This document shows, piece by piece, positions 29,432 through 38,498 of a stretch of 50,757 bases of DNA. Made by a program: the position numbers and the translations under genes. Source of the stretch: Lachnospiraceae bacterium (GTDB lineage Bacteria; Bacillota; Clostridia; Lachnospirales; Lachnospiraceae); contig JAFXSQ010000051.1 of assembly GCA_017525525.1 (NCBI GenBank), positions 1-50,757 on the forward strand, in the 5' to 3' direction. How positions within the stretch are numbered: position 1 is the stretch's first letter; each line of letters starts with the position of its first letter. The notes beneath the pieces were generated by a model that saw nothing but the letters and a program-made list of their open reading frames with translations, ran no database searches and was not told the origin of the DNA.

Positions 29432-31531
29432 ATGTCAAATAGGGAATTTTCTGCGCTGAAGTTTTTTGATTTCATATATCGTACGAGAACTGCTCTTAAT
29501 TTCGGAGCTCTTTTTTCTGATGGTACCGAGGACTATATGAGTCCGAGTCAGCCGAAAACAGGTGATGATGTTACAATAAAATTCAGAACCGCAATCGATA
29601 ATGTGGATGAGGTTTATCTCATAGCCGCAGGCGAGAGACACAGGATGGAGCTTGCCGAGAACGACGGTCTCTTTGATTATTATTCCTTTGTGCTTAAGGA
29701 CATACAGCATACGACGGAGTATTTCTTCGAGATACATGCGGCCAAGGTTACCTGCTTTTTTAACAAGCTCGGCAATCAGCGTGAGTTGAACCCTTATTAC
29801 AACTTCAAGATTATTCCCGATTTTTCCGTTCCCGACTGGGCGAGGGGAGCGGTCATGTATCAGATATATGTTGATCGCTTCAGAAACGGGGATCCGTCAA
29901 ATGATGTGCTTGACAATGAATACTGCTACATAGGAGAGGGTACAAGACAGGTTAAGGATTGGTACAAGTATCCGGATTCCATGGATGTGAGGTCCTTCTA
30001 CGGCGGTGATTTGCAAGGTGTGATGGAGAAGTTAGACTATCTGCAGGATCTCGGAGTCGAGGTTATCTACTTCAACCCGATGTTCGTGTCGCCTTCCAAT
30101 CATAAGTATGATATACAGGACTATGATTATATAGATCCTCATTTCGGAGTGATAGTTTCGGATGAGGGCGAGCTTTTACCTGAGGGCTCAAAGGAAAACC
30201 GGGATGCTACAAGGTACATAAACCGCGTGACCAACAAGGAGAACCTTGAAGCGACGAACAATTACTTTATTCAGTTGGTTGAAGAGATACACAGGAGAGG
30301 CATGAAGGTCATACTCGACGGCGTGTTCAACCACTGCGGATCATATAACAAATGGATGGACAGGGAGAGGATTTACGAAGGTCAGGAGGGCTACGAAAAG
30401 GGCGCTTACATAGACCATGACAGTCCGTACAAGGATTTCTTCAAGTTCAACGATCCCTGGAAATGGCCTTATAATACCACCTACGATGGCTGGTGGGGCT
30501 TTGATACCCTGCCTAAGCTTAATTACGAGGGGTCCGAAAAGTTATATGAGTATATAATGCATATCGGTGAGAAATGGGTTTCGCCACCGTATAATGTGGA
30601 CGGCTGGAGACTTGACGTAGCTGCGGATTTGGGACGCACCGAGGAGTTTAATCACAAGTTCTGGAGAGATTTCCGAAGGAGAGTTAAGGCTGCCAATCCG
30701 AATGCCATTATACTTGCGGAGCATTACGGTGACTGTAAGCCGTGGCTCAAGGGTGACCAGTGGGATACGGTCATGAACTACGATGCATTTATGGAGCCTA
30801 TAACCTGGTTTTTGACCGGAGTTGAAAAGCACAGCGACGAGTTCAGAGGTGATCTTCTGGGCAACCCCGATGCATTTACGGGCGCTTTGAGGCACCATAT
30901 GGCAAGCTTCTCGCAGAATTCTCTTGAGATAGCTATGAATGAGCTTTCAAATCACGATCACAGCCGATTCCTGACGAGAACCAACAGAAGGGTCGGAAGG
31001 ACACATACCTTAGGGCCTGAGGCTGCTGGTGAAAATATCAACAAGGGAGTCTTCCGCGAGGCGGTTGTGTTCCAAATGACCTGGCCGGGTGCGCCGACGC
31101 TTTATTACGGCGACGAGGCAGGCTTGTGCGGATGGACCGACCCCGATAACAGAAGGGGTTATCCCTGGGGCAGGGAGGATCAGAGTCTGATAGACTTCCA
31201 CAGGGATATGATTAGGATACACAAGTCGATTGATGTGCTGAAATACGGTTCGGTAATGTTCCTGTACTGTACCTACAAGCTTGTGAGCTACGGACGTTTC
31301 AATCGCAATCAGGCGGTTGCGGTGATTCTGAATAATGATTATGAGGACCGTGAGGTAAGGCTTCATGTAAGAAGATTGGGAGTGCCGAACGGAGCCTGTA
31401 TGAAGATGCTGGTAAGAACCTCGGAGGAGGGATATCAGCTTGATAGCGGCGAGTACACCGTGGTCGACAATATACTTACCATCACGGCGCCTAAGATTTC
31501 GGCAGTGGTGTTGTATTACGAGAAAGGATGA
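29432..31531 (+). CDS. GH13 alpha-glycosidase (neopullulanase/cyclomaltodextrinase-like)
   Basis: A 699-residue enzyme. Residues about 1-130 are a beta-sandwich N-terminal domain of the CBM34 type, usual in maltogenic amylases and neopullulanases. The GH13 barrel follows, starting PDWARGAVMYQIYVDRF near 135. Catalytic residues are Asp395 (GWRLDVAAD), Glu430 (ILAEHYGD) and Asp509 (ELSNHD). The C-terminal about 90 residues are a beta domain. There is no signal peptide, so it should work in the cytoplasm on maltodextrins, cyclodextrins or pullulan fragments, complementing the shorter GH13 enzyme at 7954. It has its own promoter and terminator, a single-gene unit. Confidence 0.9.
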   Translation: MSNREFSALKFFDFIYRTRTALNFGALFSDGTEDYMSPSQPKTGDDVTIKFRTAIDNVDEVYLIAAGERHRMELAENDGLFDYYSFVLKDIQHTTEYFFEIHAAKVTCFFNKLGNQRELNPYYNFKIIPDFSVPDWARGAVMYQIYVDRFRNGDPSNDVLDNEYCYIGEGTRQVKDWYKYPDSMDVRSFYGGDLQGVMEKLDYLQDLGVEVIYFNPMFVSPSNHKYDIQDYDYIDPHFGVIVSDEGELLPEGSKENRDATRYINRVTNKENLEATNNYFIQLVEEIHRRGMKVILDGVFNHCGSYNKWMDRERIYEGQEGYEKGAYIDHDSPYKDFFKFNDPWKWPYNTTYDGWWGFDTLPKLNYEGSEKLYEYIMHIGEKWVSPPYNVDGWRLDVAADLGRTEEFNHKFWRDFRRRVKAANPNAIILAEHYGDCKPWLKGDQWDTVMNYDAFMEPITWFLTGVEKHSDEFRGDLLGNPDAFTGALRHHMASFSQNSLEIAMNELSNHDHSRFLTRTNRRVGRTHTLGPEAAGENINKGVFREAVVFQMTWPGAPTLYYGDEAGLCGWTDPDNRRGYPWGREDQSLIDFHRDMIRIHKSIDVLKYGSVMFLYCTYKLVSYGRFNRNQAVAVILNNDYEDREVRLHVRRLGVPNGACMKMLVRTSEEGYQLDSGEYTVVDNILTITAPKISAVVLYYEKG

Positions 31532-31564
31532 TGAACCTGTAAGGTTTACAGGTTCATCATTTTT
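31528..31564 (+). terminator. Intrinsic terminator overlapping the GH13 stop codon
   Basis: ATGATGAACCTGTAA (31528-31542) pairs perfectly with TTACAGGTTCATCAT (31546-31560) over 15 bp with a 3-nt loop, then TTTT. The stem starts one base before the stop codon, so termination is packed against the gene end. Confidence 0.93.
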
Positions 31565-31613
31565 ATGCACACGCCCGCACAATGTAAACTGTCACTGCGT
31601 GACACGCGGGCGG
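31561..31613. repeat. Terminator-associated palindromic element, copy B
   Basis: Nested palindromes: outer arms CGCCCGC (31572-31578) and GCGGGCG (31606-31612), inner arms GTCAC (31591-31595) and GTGAC (31599-31603) around TGC. It starts in the terminator T-tract, exactly as copy A does after rpoC. A weak inverted match lies near 1141-1170. Confidence 0.65.
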
Positions 31614-31618
31614 CGCAG

Positions 31619-31687
31619 CGAGCAGACATAGTCTGCTCGATTTAGTCTGCTCGATTTAGCCTGCTCGATTTAGCCTGCTCGATTTAA
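31619..31687. repeat. Hairpin followed by 14-bp tandem repeats
   Basis: CGAGCAGAC and GTCTGCTCG form a perfect 9-bp hairpin with loop ATA (31619-31639). The right arm starts a tandem array of G(T/C)CTGCTCGATTTA, four copies at a 14-bp period. It lies between convergent genes, ending 14 bp before the stop of the minus-strand CAP gene, and may help stop transcription from that side. Confidence 0.7.
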
Positions 31688-31701
31688 TATGCGTATCTCT
31701 T

Positions 31702-32610
31702 TTAGTCGGAAAGGAGGATTACCCAGTAATCCAGATAGCCCGTGTCGGTGACCGTGTGTGATATGCCGGCGCGCGTAAATACAGGATTCAAGAGGTTCTC
31801 CAGATGGGAAGGTGACTCTTCCCAGCCTGTGAGCACCGAACCCGGCAGAGCATAACCTGCAGCGATGTTCTCGCCGTGGTAGCTGCATGATATACCGTAG
31901 TCCGTGATAATGCTCGAAGCAGGCCTTCCGTCCGGCCGTGTGTGTGACATGCACACGGTTAGCTCGGCTGCCCTTGTGGCCGCTGCGGCGTCAAGAAGAC
32001 TGTCGCCGGATAGCGGGGAGAGGCCGTAGGCAGCGCGAAGGGTGTTGACTCCGGCCAGTAGATCGCCTGTTTCGGAGTACACAAAACAAGGGACTGACGC
32101 CTCTGTAGCCTGTTCGGAAGTCTGTGCAGCGGTTTGCTCGGAAACCTGTTCGGTAGTCTGTGCAGCGGTTTGCTCGGAAACCTGTTCGGTAGTCTGTACT
32201 GCAGTCTGCTCTAAAGTCGGCTCAGAAGCCTGTTTAGAGGCCTGTTCGGTAGTCTGTACATCGGCCTGTTCTAAAGTCAGTTCTTCAGATTGCTCTGTGG
32301 TTTGCTCAGAAGTACGTTCTGTGGATACCTGCTCAGCTTCAGCTTCTTCGGTTCTGACCTGTTCGGCAGAATCTTCGGTGCTTGTAAACTGCGTAGCAGC
32401 ATGTTCTTCAGTTGTGGTTGCTTTCTTGATCTGTACCGGCGCGTTAGCCTTGTGCATTCCCAAACGGTGCTCGTTGATGGATGGCTCTGCATAGTCTCTG
32501 CTCGCTGTACGCTGTGTCTCGACGGCGACTCCGAAGATGATTCCGAATACTGCCGTGAGCAGGGAGATCAGCGCTGCGAGGCTTGACAAGGTGACTGATA
32601 ATCTCTTCAT
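31702..32610 (-). CDS. CAP/SCP-domain surface protein, LexA-boxed
   Basis: A 302-residue exported protein. Residues about 5-31 are a hydrophobic signal or anchor (LSVTLSSLAALISLL). Residues about 55-180 are a Thr/Glu/Gln-rich linker with internal repeats (TTEQVSEQTAAQ; 36-bp DNA period). Residues about 190-302 are a CAP/SCP domain: NTLRAAYGLSPL, AAAATRAAEL, CMSHTRPDG, GENIAAGY, and SPSHLENLLNP. ATG 32610 was chosen over the in-frame ATG 32658 because AAGGAGTG precedes it and 32658 lies upstream of the predicted transcription start. A LexA-type palindrome sits at the transcription start, implying induction on DNA damage. The domain's biochemical role is unknown. Confidence 0.8.
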   Translation of the reverse strand: MKRLSVTLSSLAALISLLTAVFGIIFGVAVETQRTASRDYAEPSINEHRLGMHKANAPVQIKKATTTEEHAATQFTSTEDSAEQVRTEEAEAEQVSTERTSEQTTEQSEELTLEQADVQTTEQASKQASEPTLEQTAVQTTEQVSEQTAAQTTEQVSEQTAAQTSEQATEASVPCFVYSETGDLLAGVNTLRAAYGLSPLSGDSLLDAAAATRAAELTVCMSHTRPDGRPASSIITDYGISCSYHGENIAAGYALPGSVLTGWEESPSHLENLLNPVFTRAGISHTVTDTGYLDYWVILLSD

Positions 32611-32629
32611 AAAATCACTCCTTATCGCC

Positions 32630-32643
32630 CGAACACCTGTTCG
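32630..32643 (-). promoter_or_regulatory. LexA (SOS) box
   Basis: CGAACACCTGTTCG matches the Gram-positive LexA consensus CGAAC-N4-GTTCG exactly, and the two six-base arms are perfectly complementary. It covers the predicted transcription start just downstream of the -10 at 32649-32654, a position where repressor binding would block initiation. Confidence 0.75.
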
Positions 32644-32648
32644 AATAC

Positions 32649-32677
32649 ATGATAGCATAAGTTACATTATTTGGCAA
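32649..32677 (-). promoter_or_regulatory. Promoter of the CAP-domain gene
   Basis: On the minus strand TTGCCA (32677-32672) and TATCAT (32654-32649) are separated by 17 bp, with TGC before the -10 as an extended element. The LexA box begins 5 bp downstream. Confidence 0.75.
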
Positions 32678-32704
32678 GGACTTGTGGCAATTTTTTTTTG
32701 AATA

Positions 32705-32713
32705 TGTTATACT
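32705..32713 (+). promoter_or_regulatory. Possible extended -10 promoter for panE
   Basis: TGTTATACT gives TGn followed by TATACT at 32708-32713. The -35 region 17 bp upstream is weak (TGGCAA). It is back to back with the CAP gene promoter, about 40 bp apart. Confidence 0.4.
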
Positions 32714-32767
32714 ATAAAAGATTGTTTGGAGAAATTGAAGTTTTATGTTTTATTCGGAGGGTTTGTT

Positions 32768-33727
32768 ATGAAGGTACTTGTTATAGGCGCGGGGGCGCTC
32801 GGAATAGGCATCGGGGCGAGCTTGAAAAACGGTGGCGCGGAAGTGGATTTCTTTGCGAGAGGAACCACTAAGGAGATTATTGAAAAAGAAGGAATTGTGA
32901 GAAAGGGTCTGTTCGGGGATACATCATTTCCCGGAGGTTCGGTAGGATGCTTTGATGATTATAACGTTTTACCTAAGGACGCTTATGACTATGTAATCAT
33001 AGCGACTAAAACCACGGCGAACGAAGAGGTGGCAGCCAAGCTTGCTTCCGTAAAGGATGCTTTGAAGGAGGACGCGAAGATAGTCTTCATGCAGAACGGC
33101 ATAGGCTATGAGAAGCCCTTCCTTGAATTCTTTGAGGAAAAAGCTCTTTATCACAGCAGGGTTATAACGGGCTTCTACAAGGTGCAGGGCAGCAACGTGA
33201 GCGAGGTTACGGTACACCAGTCTCCGGTGCTTATCGGGTCCATATACGGCATGTCGGCAGAAGATGTGAAGCCTCTTGTGGACATACTCGAGCTCGGAGG
33301 AGTTCCGGCAAGGCCTGTTATGGCAGCGGAGCTTTCGGAAGCGCTGTGGTCGAAGTTCATTTACAATACAACCCTTAATCCGTTAGGCGCCATACTCGGC
33401 AAGACCTACGGACAGCTCGGCGACTCCGAGTATGCAAGGTCAATCATGGACATCCTTATAGAGGAGTCATTTGCGGTTATGAAGTCCTGCGGCGCGAAGT
33501 GCTTCTGGAACAGCGCTGATACCTACAGGAAGGCGCTTTACGGAGTGCTGATTCCGGAGACCTACGACCATCAGTCCTCGACCCTGCAGGACATACAGAA
33601 CAAGAGAAAGACAGAGATAGATTTTATAACCGGAAGCCTGCTTAAGATAGCGTCGGTAAATAATGTGGATGTGACCATGCACACCTTTATCTACACGCTG
33701 ATTAAGGCTTTGGAGGAAGGGTTTTAA
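32768..33727 (+). CDS. panE: 2-dehydropantoate 2-reductase (ketopantoate reductase)
   Basis: A 319-residue NADPH-dependent reductase that makes pantoate for coenzyme A synthesis. The N-terminal Rossmann motif is VLVIGAGALGIGIGASL. The middle has MQNGIGYEKP, and the ApbA C-terminal helical domain includes the conserved KFIYNTTLNPLGAI near residue 200. ATG 32768 was chosen over the upstream in-frame ATG 32726 because GGAGG lies at 32756-32760. No other pantothenate genes are nearby, and some ApbA-family members act on other 2-oxo acids, so the substrate is an inference. Confidence 0.87.
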   Translation: MKVLVIGAGALGIGIGASLKNGGAEVDFFARGTTKEIIEKEGIVRKGLFGDTSFPGGSVGCFDDYNVLPKDAYDYVIIATKTTANEEVAAKLASVKDALKEDAKIVFMQNGIGYEKPFLEFFEEKALYHSRVITGFYKVQGSNVSEVTVHQSPVLIGSIYGMSAEDVKPLVDILELGGVPARPVMAAELSEALWSKFIYNTTLNPLGAILGKTYGQLGDSEYARSIMDILIEESFAVMKSCGAKCFWNSADTYRKALYGVLIPETYDHQSSTLQDIQNKRKTEIDFITGSLLKIASVNNVDVTMHTFIYTLIKALEEGF

Positions 33728-33740
33728 GACCTGAGTTACT

Positions 33741-33768
33741 TTGAATTGACGAATAAGATATTATATTT
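33741..33768 (+). promoter_or_regulatory. Possible promoter of the nuclease-helicase gene
   Basis: TTGAAT (33741-33746) and TATATT (33763-33768) with a 16-bp spacer. A second weaker option is TTGGCG (33768) with TACTAT (33791). Both lie in the 88-bp gap after panE. Confidence 0.4.
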
Positions 33769-33815
33769 TGGCGTAATTTGCATAGGATAATACTATAAAA
33801 CGGAGGAGAAACAAA

Positions 33816-36119
33816 GTGTTTCCATATCTGAGAACAATAGATCAGTTTATTTCGGATTGTGAGACCATTTCGCATAGGCTTGAAAAGATAGACGACGGAA
33901 ATTATGCGATTGAGGAGTTATCTCCGAAAGCGTATAGAGAGAATAATTATACGCCAAGAGGGCAGGAATACTCGGTAGGTTATACGAGGATTCGAGAGTG
34001 CGATAATCTGAAATGTTGTGGTGTTCAGGTGGATTGTTCCGCAGAAGCTGATAATGAACAGTATTCCTGTAGGGAGTGCGCATTAAGAAATGATATAAGC
34101 GGTTGTCAGAATATTCCCCAAATTGTTGCATGGCTGATTAATAATGTTCTTTATGCCGATTTGGAAGCAAACCGTAATGACGGAAAAGGTGTAAAAAGCT
34201 GTTCTTTTGGACAAATCAAGGCTTGGTGCAGTTCTGTATGTGTTCACATGCATGATGTCTTAAAGACGGTAAATAATAAGAATTTGGTAGTAGGACTTGA
34301 ATACTATGTTGATTACCGGGCAGAAAACCATGTACGGGCGGATGTGGTCATCGGAGGGTATGGCTCCGGGCATACAAAGAAGATGCTCGTAATAGAGTTG
34401 AAGCAATGGACTCAAGTTGAGATAATTAACGATAATAATCGATGGACATGGGCATTTAATAACAGATCAATAACGAATGAAAACCCGGGAACCCAATGTG
34501 TTGAATATACTGAAAAAATGAGGAATGCTATCATTGATAATAATAATGAGCACCCTATTGTTTTTATCCCCTGTGTATATATGCATAATTTGGAAAAAGA
34601 GCATATAACCGATTCCAGAGAAGAAAGTACGATTGCATATTCGAACGATGATACAATTATGACGGATGAAGTGATAACGGACGGAGATAAACCGGTTAAG
34701 TTTTTCCTGAGAGGTTCTGATTTATCCGCATATATTGATGAGGTGTTTGACGAAGAGAGTGCGATAGAAGTATTCAAAGAATATAAAAAGAGACATAAAA
34801 CATGGTCGATACCCGAAATTGCGGCAATTCTGACAGGAAACGAAGAACAACAAGTCAGGCGTATGGAGGATTGTTTGCATTGGGATCAAAAGAAAGCATA
34901 TGAAGCGTTAAAAACAACACTTAAGAATGAGAACAGAACCATAGATGTAGTTTACGGAGGGCCGGGAAGCGGAAAAACACTTTTGGCAATGTTGCTTCTT
35001 CGTTTAAACCGGGATGGAGGAAGAAGAGGCGTTTTTGCTTACAAAATTAATCCTTCGATAAATGCGTTTGTAAATGAATTCAAAAGAGATTTCATGCACA
35101 AAAATGTGTACTATCCTGAACTGAACGGAATAATCGAAGATGGGTATACTGTTAATACTGTTCTAGGAAGGATCAATGGATACAGAGAGGATGCAAATGA
35201 TCCCAGATTCATTCCCATAAAAAATGATTTTATTAATCAGCTGAATATGTTCAAGTTTTGGACGGAAATAACTAACCGGGATGAGTTAGATCTTATCATT
35301 TTTGATGAAGCTCAGTCTGCTAAAGGAAACGAAGAAACTTTAACAGGACTGATTAGAAACGGAAAGCATATCGTATTTTTTGTCGATCCTATGCAAGCCT
35401 TTGAGGGAGAAAACTTATTAGAGTTATTAAATCTTAATCACGGAATTGAGCTGAAAGAGCATTATTTGTGGTCACATTTTCGTTGTCACGCAGATGAAGG
35501 GTATCTTACATGGGTTGAGCAAGTTTTGGACATGGATAGAGAAAGAGAGTATCCCGCAATTGTCAGCCCGTATGTCAGACAATGGAACGGAGATTTGTAT
35601 TATAAAAATCTCGATTTCAAACCGGAAACATTCATCTACTTTGATGGAGATGATTTACAGGCAACATTTCAGTCAAACGGTGTTGAGGCTCCGAATGAAA
35701 TAATCTATGTAAGCTTATGGGATAATGAATATACTATTCACGGGGATGAACAGGAACAATTGAGGCAGTTAAAAGTTAGGGTAAATGCATTTTTTGAGCA
35801 AATAAGGAGAGAACCGTTTAATGCGACTATTCGGAACTTCGGACTGTCTGAAGACGGAGACCTTGCCCGAATCGCCAGCGTACGAGGCTTGGAATATGGT
35901 AGAATAATGGTAATGGTGGGTCCGGAATTATATATAGAGGAAGGCAGATTAAACGTAAGAGCTTTAAGGACGGATGATCGGGGAAACGCAATAACCGGTG
36001 AAGATATTAAGAAGATGTACCGTATCCTTATGACCAGGTCGTTAAAGGAGTGTTATTTCCTTTTTGTAGATGAAGAGGTAAAGGATTATTTTGAGAATTT
36101 CGGAAGACCAAGAGTATAA
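33816..36119 (+). CDS. PD-(D/E)XK nuclease fused to DUF2075 (Schlafen-type) helicase; candidate defence protein
   Basis: A 767-residue two-domain protein. An N-terminal region holds a cysteine cluster (CDNLKCCGVQVDC, then SCRECAL and GC, about 62-97) that may bind zinc. A nuclease-like site follows: Glu162, Asp176 in RADVVI, and ELK at 194-196. The helicase domain has Walker A GGPGSGKT (381-388), Walker B LIIFDEAQ with Asp497-Glu498, SHFRCH near 550, and a C-terminal MYRILMTRSLKECYFLF segment typical of DUF2075. GTG 33816 has GGAGGA upstream. The gene is clearly richer in A and T than panE and uvrB on either side, suggesting transfer. Single-gene nuclease-helicase proteins are known phage-defence factors; defence here is an inference. 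Confidence 0.75.
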   Translation: MFPYLRTIDQFISDCETISHRLEKIDDGNYAIEELSPKAYRENNYTPRGQEYSVGYTRIRECDNLKCCGVQVDCSAEADNEQYSCRECALRNDISGCQNIPQIVAWLINNVLYADLEANRNDGKGVKSCSFGQIKAWCSSVCVHMHDVLKTVNNKNLVVGLEYYVDYRAENHVRADVVIGGYGSGHTKKMLVIELKQWTQVEIINDNNRWTWAFNNRSITNENPGTQCVEYTEKMRNAIIDNNNEHPIVFIPCVYMHNLEKEHITDSREESTIAYSNDDTIMTDEVITDGDKPVKFFLRGSDLSAYIDEVFDEESAIEVFKEYKKRHKTWSIPEIAAILTGNEEQQVRRMEDCLHWDQKKAYEALKTTLKNENRTIDVVYGGPGSGKTLLAMLLLRLNRDGGRRGVFAYKINPSINAFVNEFKRDFMHKNVYYPELNGIIEDGYTVNTVLGRINGYREDANDPRFIPIKNDFINQLNMFKFWTEITNRDELDLIIFDEAQSAKGNEETLTGLIRNGKHIVFFVDPMQAFEGENLLELLNLNHGIELKEHYLWSHFRCHADEGYLTWVEQVLDMDREREYPAIVSPYVRQWNGDLYYKNLDFKPETFIYFDGDDLQATFQSNGVEAPNEIIYVSLWDNEYTIHGDEQEQLRQLKVRVNAFFEQIRREPFNATIRNFGLSEDGDLARIASVRGLEYGRIMVMVGPELYIEEGRLNVRALRTDDRGNAITGEDIKKMYRILMTRSLKECYFLFVDEEVKDYFENFGRPRV

Positions 36120-36178
36120 AATATACTTTTGGAATTTACTGAAGGAATTACGGAGTTTTTTATTAGGAATTGGAAAAC

Positions 36179-38176
36179 ATGAACTTTGAATTAGTGTCTG
36201 AATTTGAACCTACGGGTGATCAGCCCGAGGCTATAAAGAAACTTGTGGAAGGCTTTGAAGCGGGGAAGAAGAAGCAGACCCTGCTTGGAGTTACGGGCTC
36301 GGGCAAGACCTTCACTATGGCAAATGTAATTGCGGCCCTTAACAAGCCGACGATTATCATCTCCCATAATAAGACCCTGGCGGCTCAGCTATACAGTGAG
36401 TTCAAAGCGTTCTTTCCACATAATGCGGTGGAGTACTTCGTGTCTTACTATGATTACTATCAGCCTGAGGCTTATGTTCCACAGACGGATACCTACATAG
36501 CGAAGGATTCGGCGATAAATGACGAGATAGACAAGATGCGCCACTCGGCGACAGCCGCTTTAATCGAGCGCAAGGACGTGATAGTCGTATCCTCGGTTTC
36601 ATGCATATACAACATCGGCGATCCGGAGGAGTACGAGTCGATGATGCTCTCACTTCGGCCGGGCATGAACAAAGACAGGGATCAGCTCATCCATGAGCTG
36701 GTTGACATACAGTATACCAGAAATGATATGGATTTCTCGCGCGGTACATTTCGCGTGAAGGGAGATGTGGTGGACATACTTCCGGTGTCAACCTTCGAGA
36801 ACGGCGTAAGGGTTGAGTTCTTCGGGGATGAGATAGACCGGATAACGGAGTTTGATCCCATCACGGGAGAGGTGAAGAGAGCTCTTTCCTTCGTGGCAAT
36901 CTTCCCGGCTTCGCATTATGTGATGCAGCCCGAGAAGCTCGAGAAGGCCATAAGCGAGATAAAGGCGGAGCTCGAGGAGAGGGTTGCCTACTTTAAATCC
37001 GAGGACAAGCTGTTAGAGGCGCAGAGGATAAAGGAAAGAACCGAGTTCGACATGGAGATGCTCAAGGAGACGGGCATGTGCTCCGGCATAGAGAACTACT
37101 CGAGAGTTATAGCCGGCCTTCCGCCGGGAGCAACTCCCAACACCTTGCTTAAGTTCTTCAATGACGACTACCTGATAATAGTTGATGAGTCGCACATCAC
37201 GCTTCCACAGGTAAGAGGCATGTATGCCGGCGACCGCGCAAGAAAGACTACCTTAGTAGACTATGGCTTCAGGCTTCCCTCGGCGCTTGACAACAGGCCC
37301 CTCAACTTCGACGAGTTCGAGGAGAGAACCGACAAGATACTCTATGTGTCGGCCACTCCTGGCGATTATGAGAAGGAGCACGAGGAGGCAAGGGCCGAGC
37401 AGATAATCAGGCCTACAGGTTTGCTTGATCCCGAGGTCACGGTAAGGCCGGTAAGCGGACAGATAGACGACCTTGTAAAGGAGGTTCGCGAGGAGACGGC
37501 AAAGGGCGGCAAGGTGCTTGTGACCACGCTTACGAAGCGCATGGCCGAGGAACTCGACTCTTACATGCGTGAGCTCGACATCAAGTCGAAGTACCTGCAT
37601 TCCGACATAGATACCTTGGAGCGTATCGAGATAGTCAGAGACCTGAGGCTCGGCGTGTATGATGTGCTGGTAGGCATAAATCTTTTGAGAGAGGGACTTG
37701 ATATCCCCGAGGTTACGCTTATTGCCATACTCGATGCGGACAAGGAGGGCTTCTTAAGGTCTGAGACATCGCTGGTGCAGACCATAGGCCGCGCGGCAAG
37801 AAATGTATCGGGGCGCGTCATAATGTACGCCGATACGATCACGGACTCCATGAAGCGCGCCATGGATGAGACCGAGCGACGCCGGAAGATACAGGATGAG
37901 TATAATAAGGCTCATGGTATCACCCCGCAGAGCATAAAGAAGGATATAAGAGACATCATTTCCATAGAAGCTGATTCCGAGGACATAAAGGCGGCAAGAA
38001 AGAAGAAGGACAGGAAGGATCCTGAATCCATGACCCTAAAGGAGCTTAAGGAGGAGATAGAGCGCCTCACTAAGCGCATGAACAAGGCAGCCGCAGAGCT
38101 TGATTTTGAGAATGCGGCAGTTATAAGGGATGAGTTAAAGGTATTAAAGTCGTATTATCGCGACTATGATAAATAA
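36179..38176 (+). CDS. uvrB: Excinuclease ABC subunit B
   Basis: A 665-residue damage-verifying helicase of nucleotide excision repair. Walker A GVTGSGKT is at 37-44. The beta-hairpin inserted between strands has [18 protein letters not shown] near 92-109. The helicase core includes DESH and the [10 protein letters not shown] motif VI. The C-terminal UVR domain (about 630-665, [13 protein letters not shown]) binds UvrC. ATG 36179 was chosen because TTAGGAA lies 9-15 bases upstream; an in-frame TTG at 36170 is too close. No LexA box was seen upstream. A small membrane protein gene and uvrA follow in the same direction. Confidence 0.97.
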   Translation: MNFELVSEFEPTGDQPEAIKKLVEGFEAGKKKQTLLGVTGSGKTFTMANVIAALNKPTIIISHNKTLAAQLYSEFKAFFPHNAVEYFVSYYDYYQPEAYVPQTDTYIAKDSAINDEIDKMRHSATAALIERKDVIVVSSVSCIYNIGDPEEYESMMLSLRPGMNKDRDQLIHELVDIQYTRNDMDFSRGTFRVKGDVVDILPVSTFENGVRVEFFGDEIDRITEFDPITGEVKRALSFVAIFPASHYVMQPEKLEKAISEIKAELEERVAYFKSEDKLLEAQRIKERTEFDMEMLKETGMCSGIENYSRVIAGLPPGATPNTLLKFFNDDYLIIVDESHITLPQVRGMYAGDRARKTTLVDYGFRLPSALDNRPLNFDEFEERTDKILYVSATPGDYEKEHEEARAEQIIRPTGLLDPEVTVRPVSGQIDDLVKEVREETAKGGKVLVTTLTKRMAEELDSYMRELDIKSKYLHSDIDTLERIEIVRDLRLGVYDVLVGINLLREGLDIPEVTLIAILDADKEGFLRSETSLVQTIGRAARNVSGRVIMYADTITDSMKRAMDETERRRKIQDEYNKAHGITPQSIKKDIRDIISIEADSEDIKAARKKKDRKDPESMTLKELKEEIERLTKRMNKAAAELDFENAAVIRDELKVLKSYYRDYDK

Positions 38177-38204
38177 AAGATTATAATAAAAGGAGGACTT
38201 TAAA

Positions 38205-38498
38205 ATGGACAGAGACGAGATAATCGCGGAGATCTCAATGAGAAGAGATATTCCCATGGAAGAGGTTGAGGAAGTGCTTGACGAGGAGGACCTTCTCTTT
38301 GCTGAGTATGAGAGCAAGAGGAAAAGAAAGAAGAGAAGATTCTTCCTGTTCACATTCCTGGTATTCATCGCAGGCGCTGTTGCGGCAGTGTTCTACCTCG
38401 ACAGGCAGCAGAAGATTGACGTTGCGCTTATTAAGGATACAGTAGAAGAAAATGTAAAGAAGTACGCTGATAAGATCTGGAATCATGAAAGAGCATAA
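38205..38498 (+). CDS. Small single-pass membrane protein between uvrB and uvrA
   Basis: A 97-residue protein of unknown function. Residues 1-38 are an acidic, probably helical segment ([20 protein letters not shown]), residues 39-45 are a basic cluster KRKRKKRR, residues about 46-65 are one membrane helix, and 66-97 a polar tail. The positive cluster puts the N-terminus in the cytoplasm. The ribosome site AAGGAGGAC is strong, and its last 14 bp overlap the start of uvrA, so expression is coupled to the excinuclease. No family was recognised. A role in tethering repair to the membrane would be speculation. Confidence 0.75.
   Translation: MDRDEIIAEISMRRDIPMEEVEEVLDEEDLLFAEYESKRKRKKRRFFLFTFLVFIAGAVAAVFYLDRQQKIDVALIKDTVEENVKKYADKIWNHERA

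Noticed and set aside
32042-32494. Plus-strand Cys/Val/Ser-rich ORF
   Set aside because: It is the complement of the Thr/Glu/Gln linker of the CAP-domain gene and has no ribosome site.
36120-36178. LexA box before uvrB
   Set aside because: No CGAAC-N4-GTTCG or close match is present in this gap.
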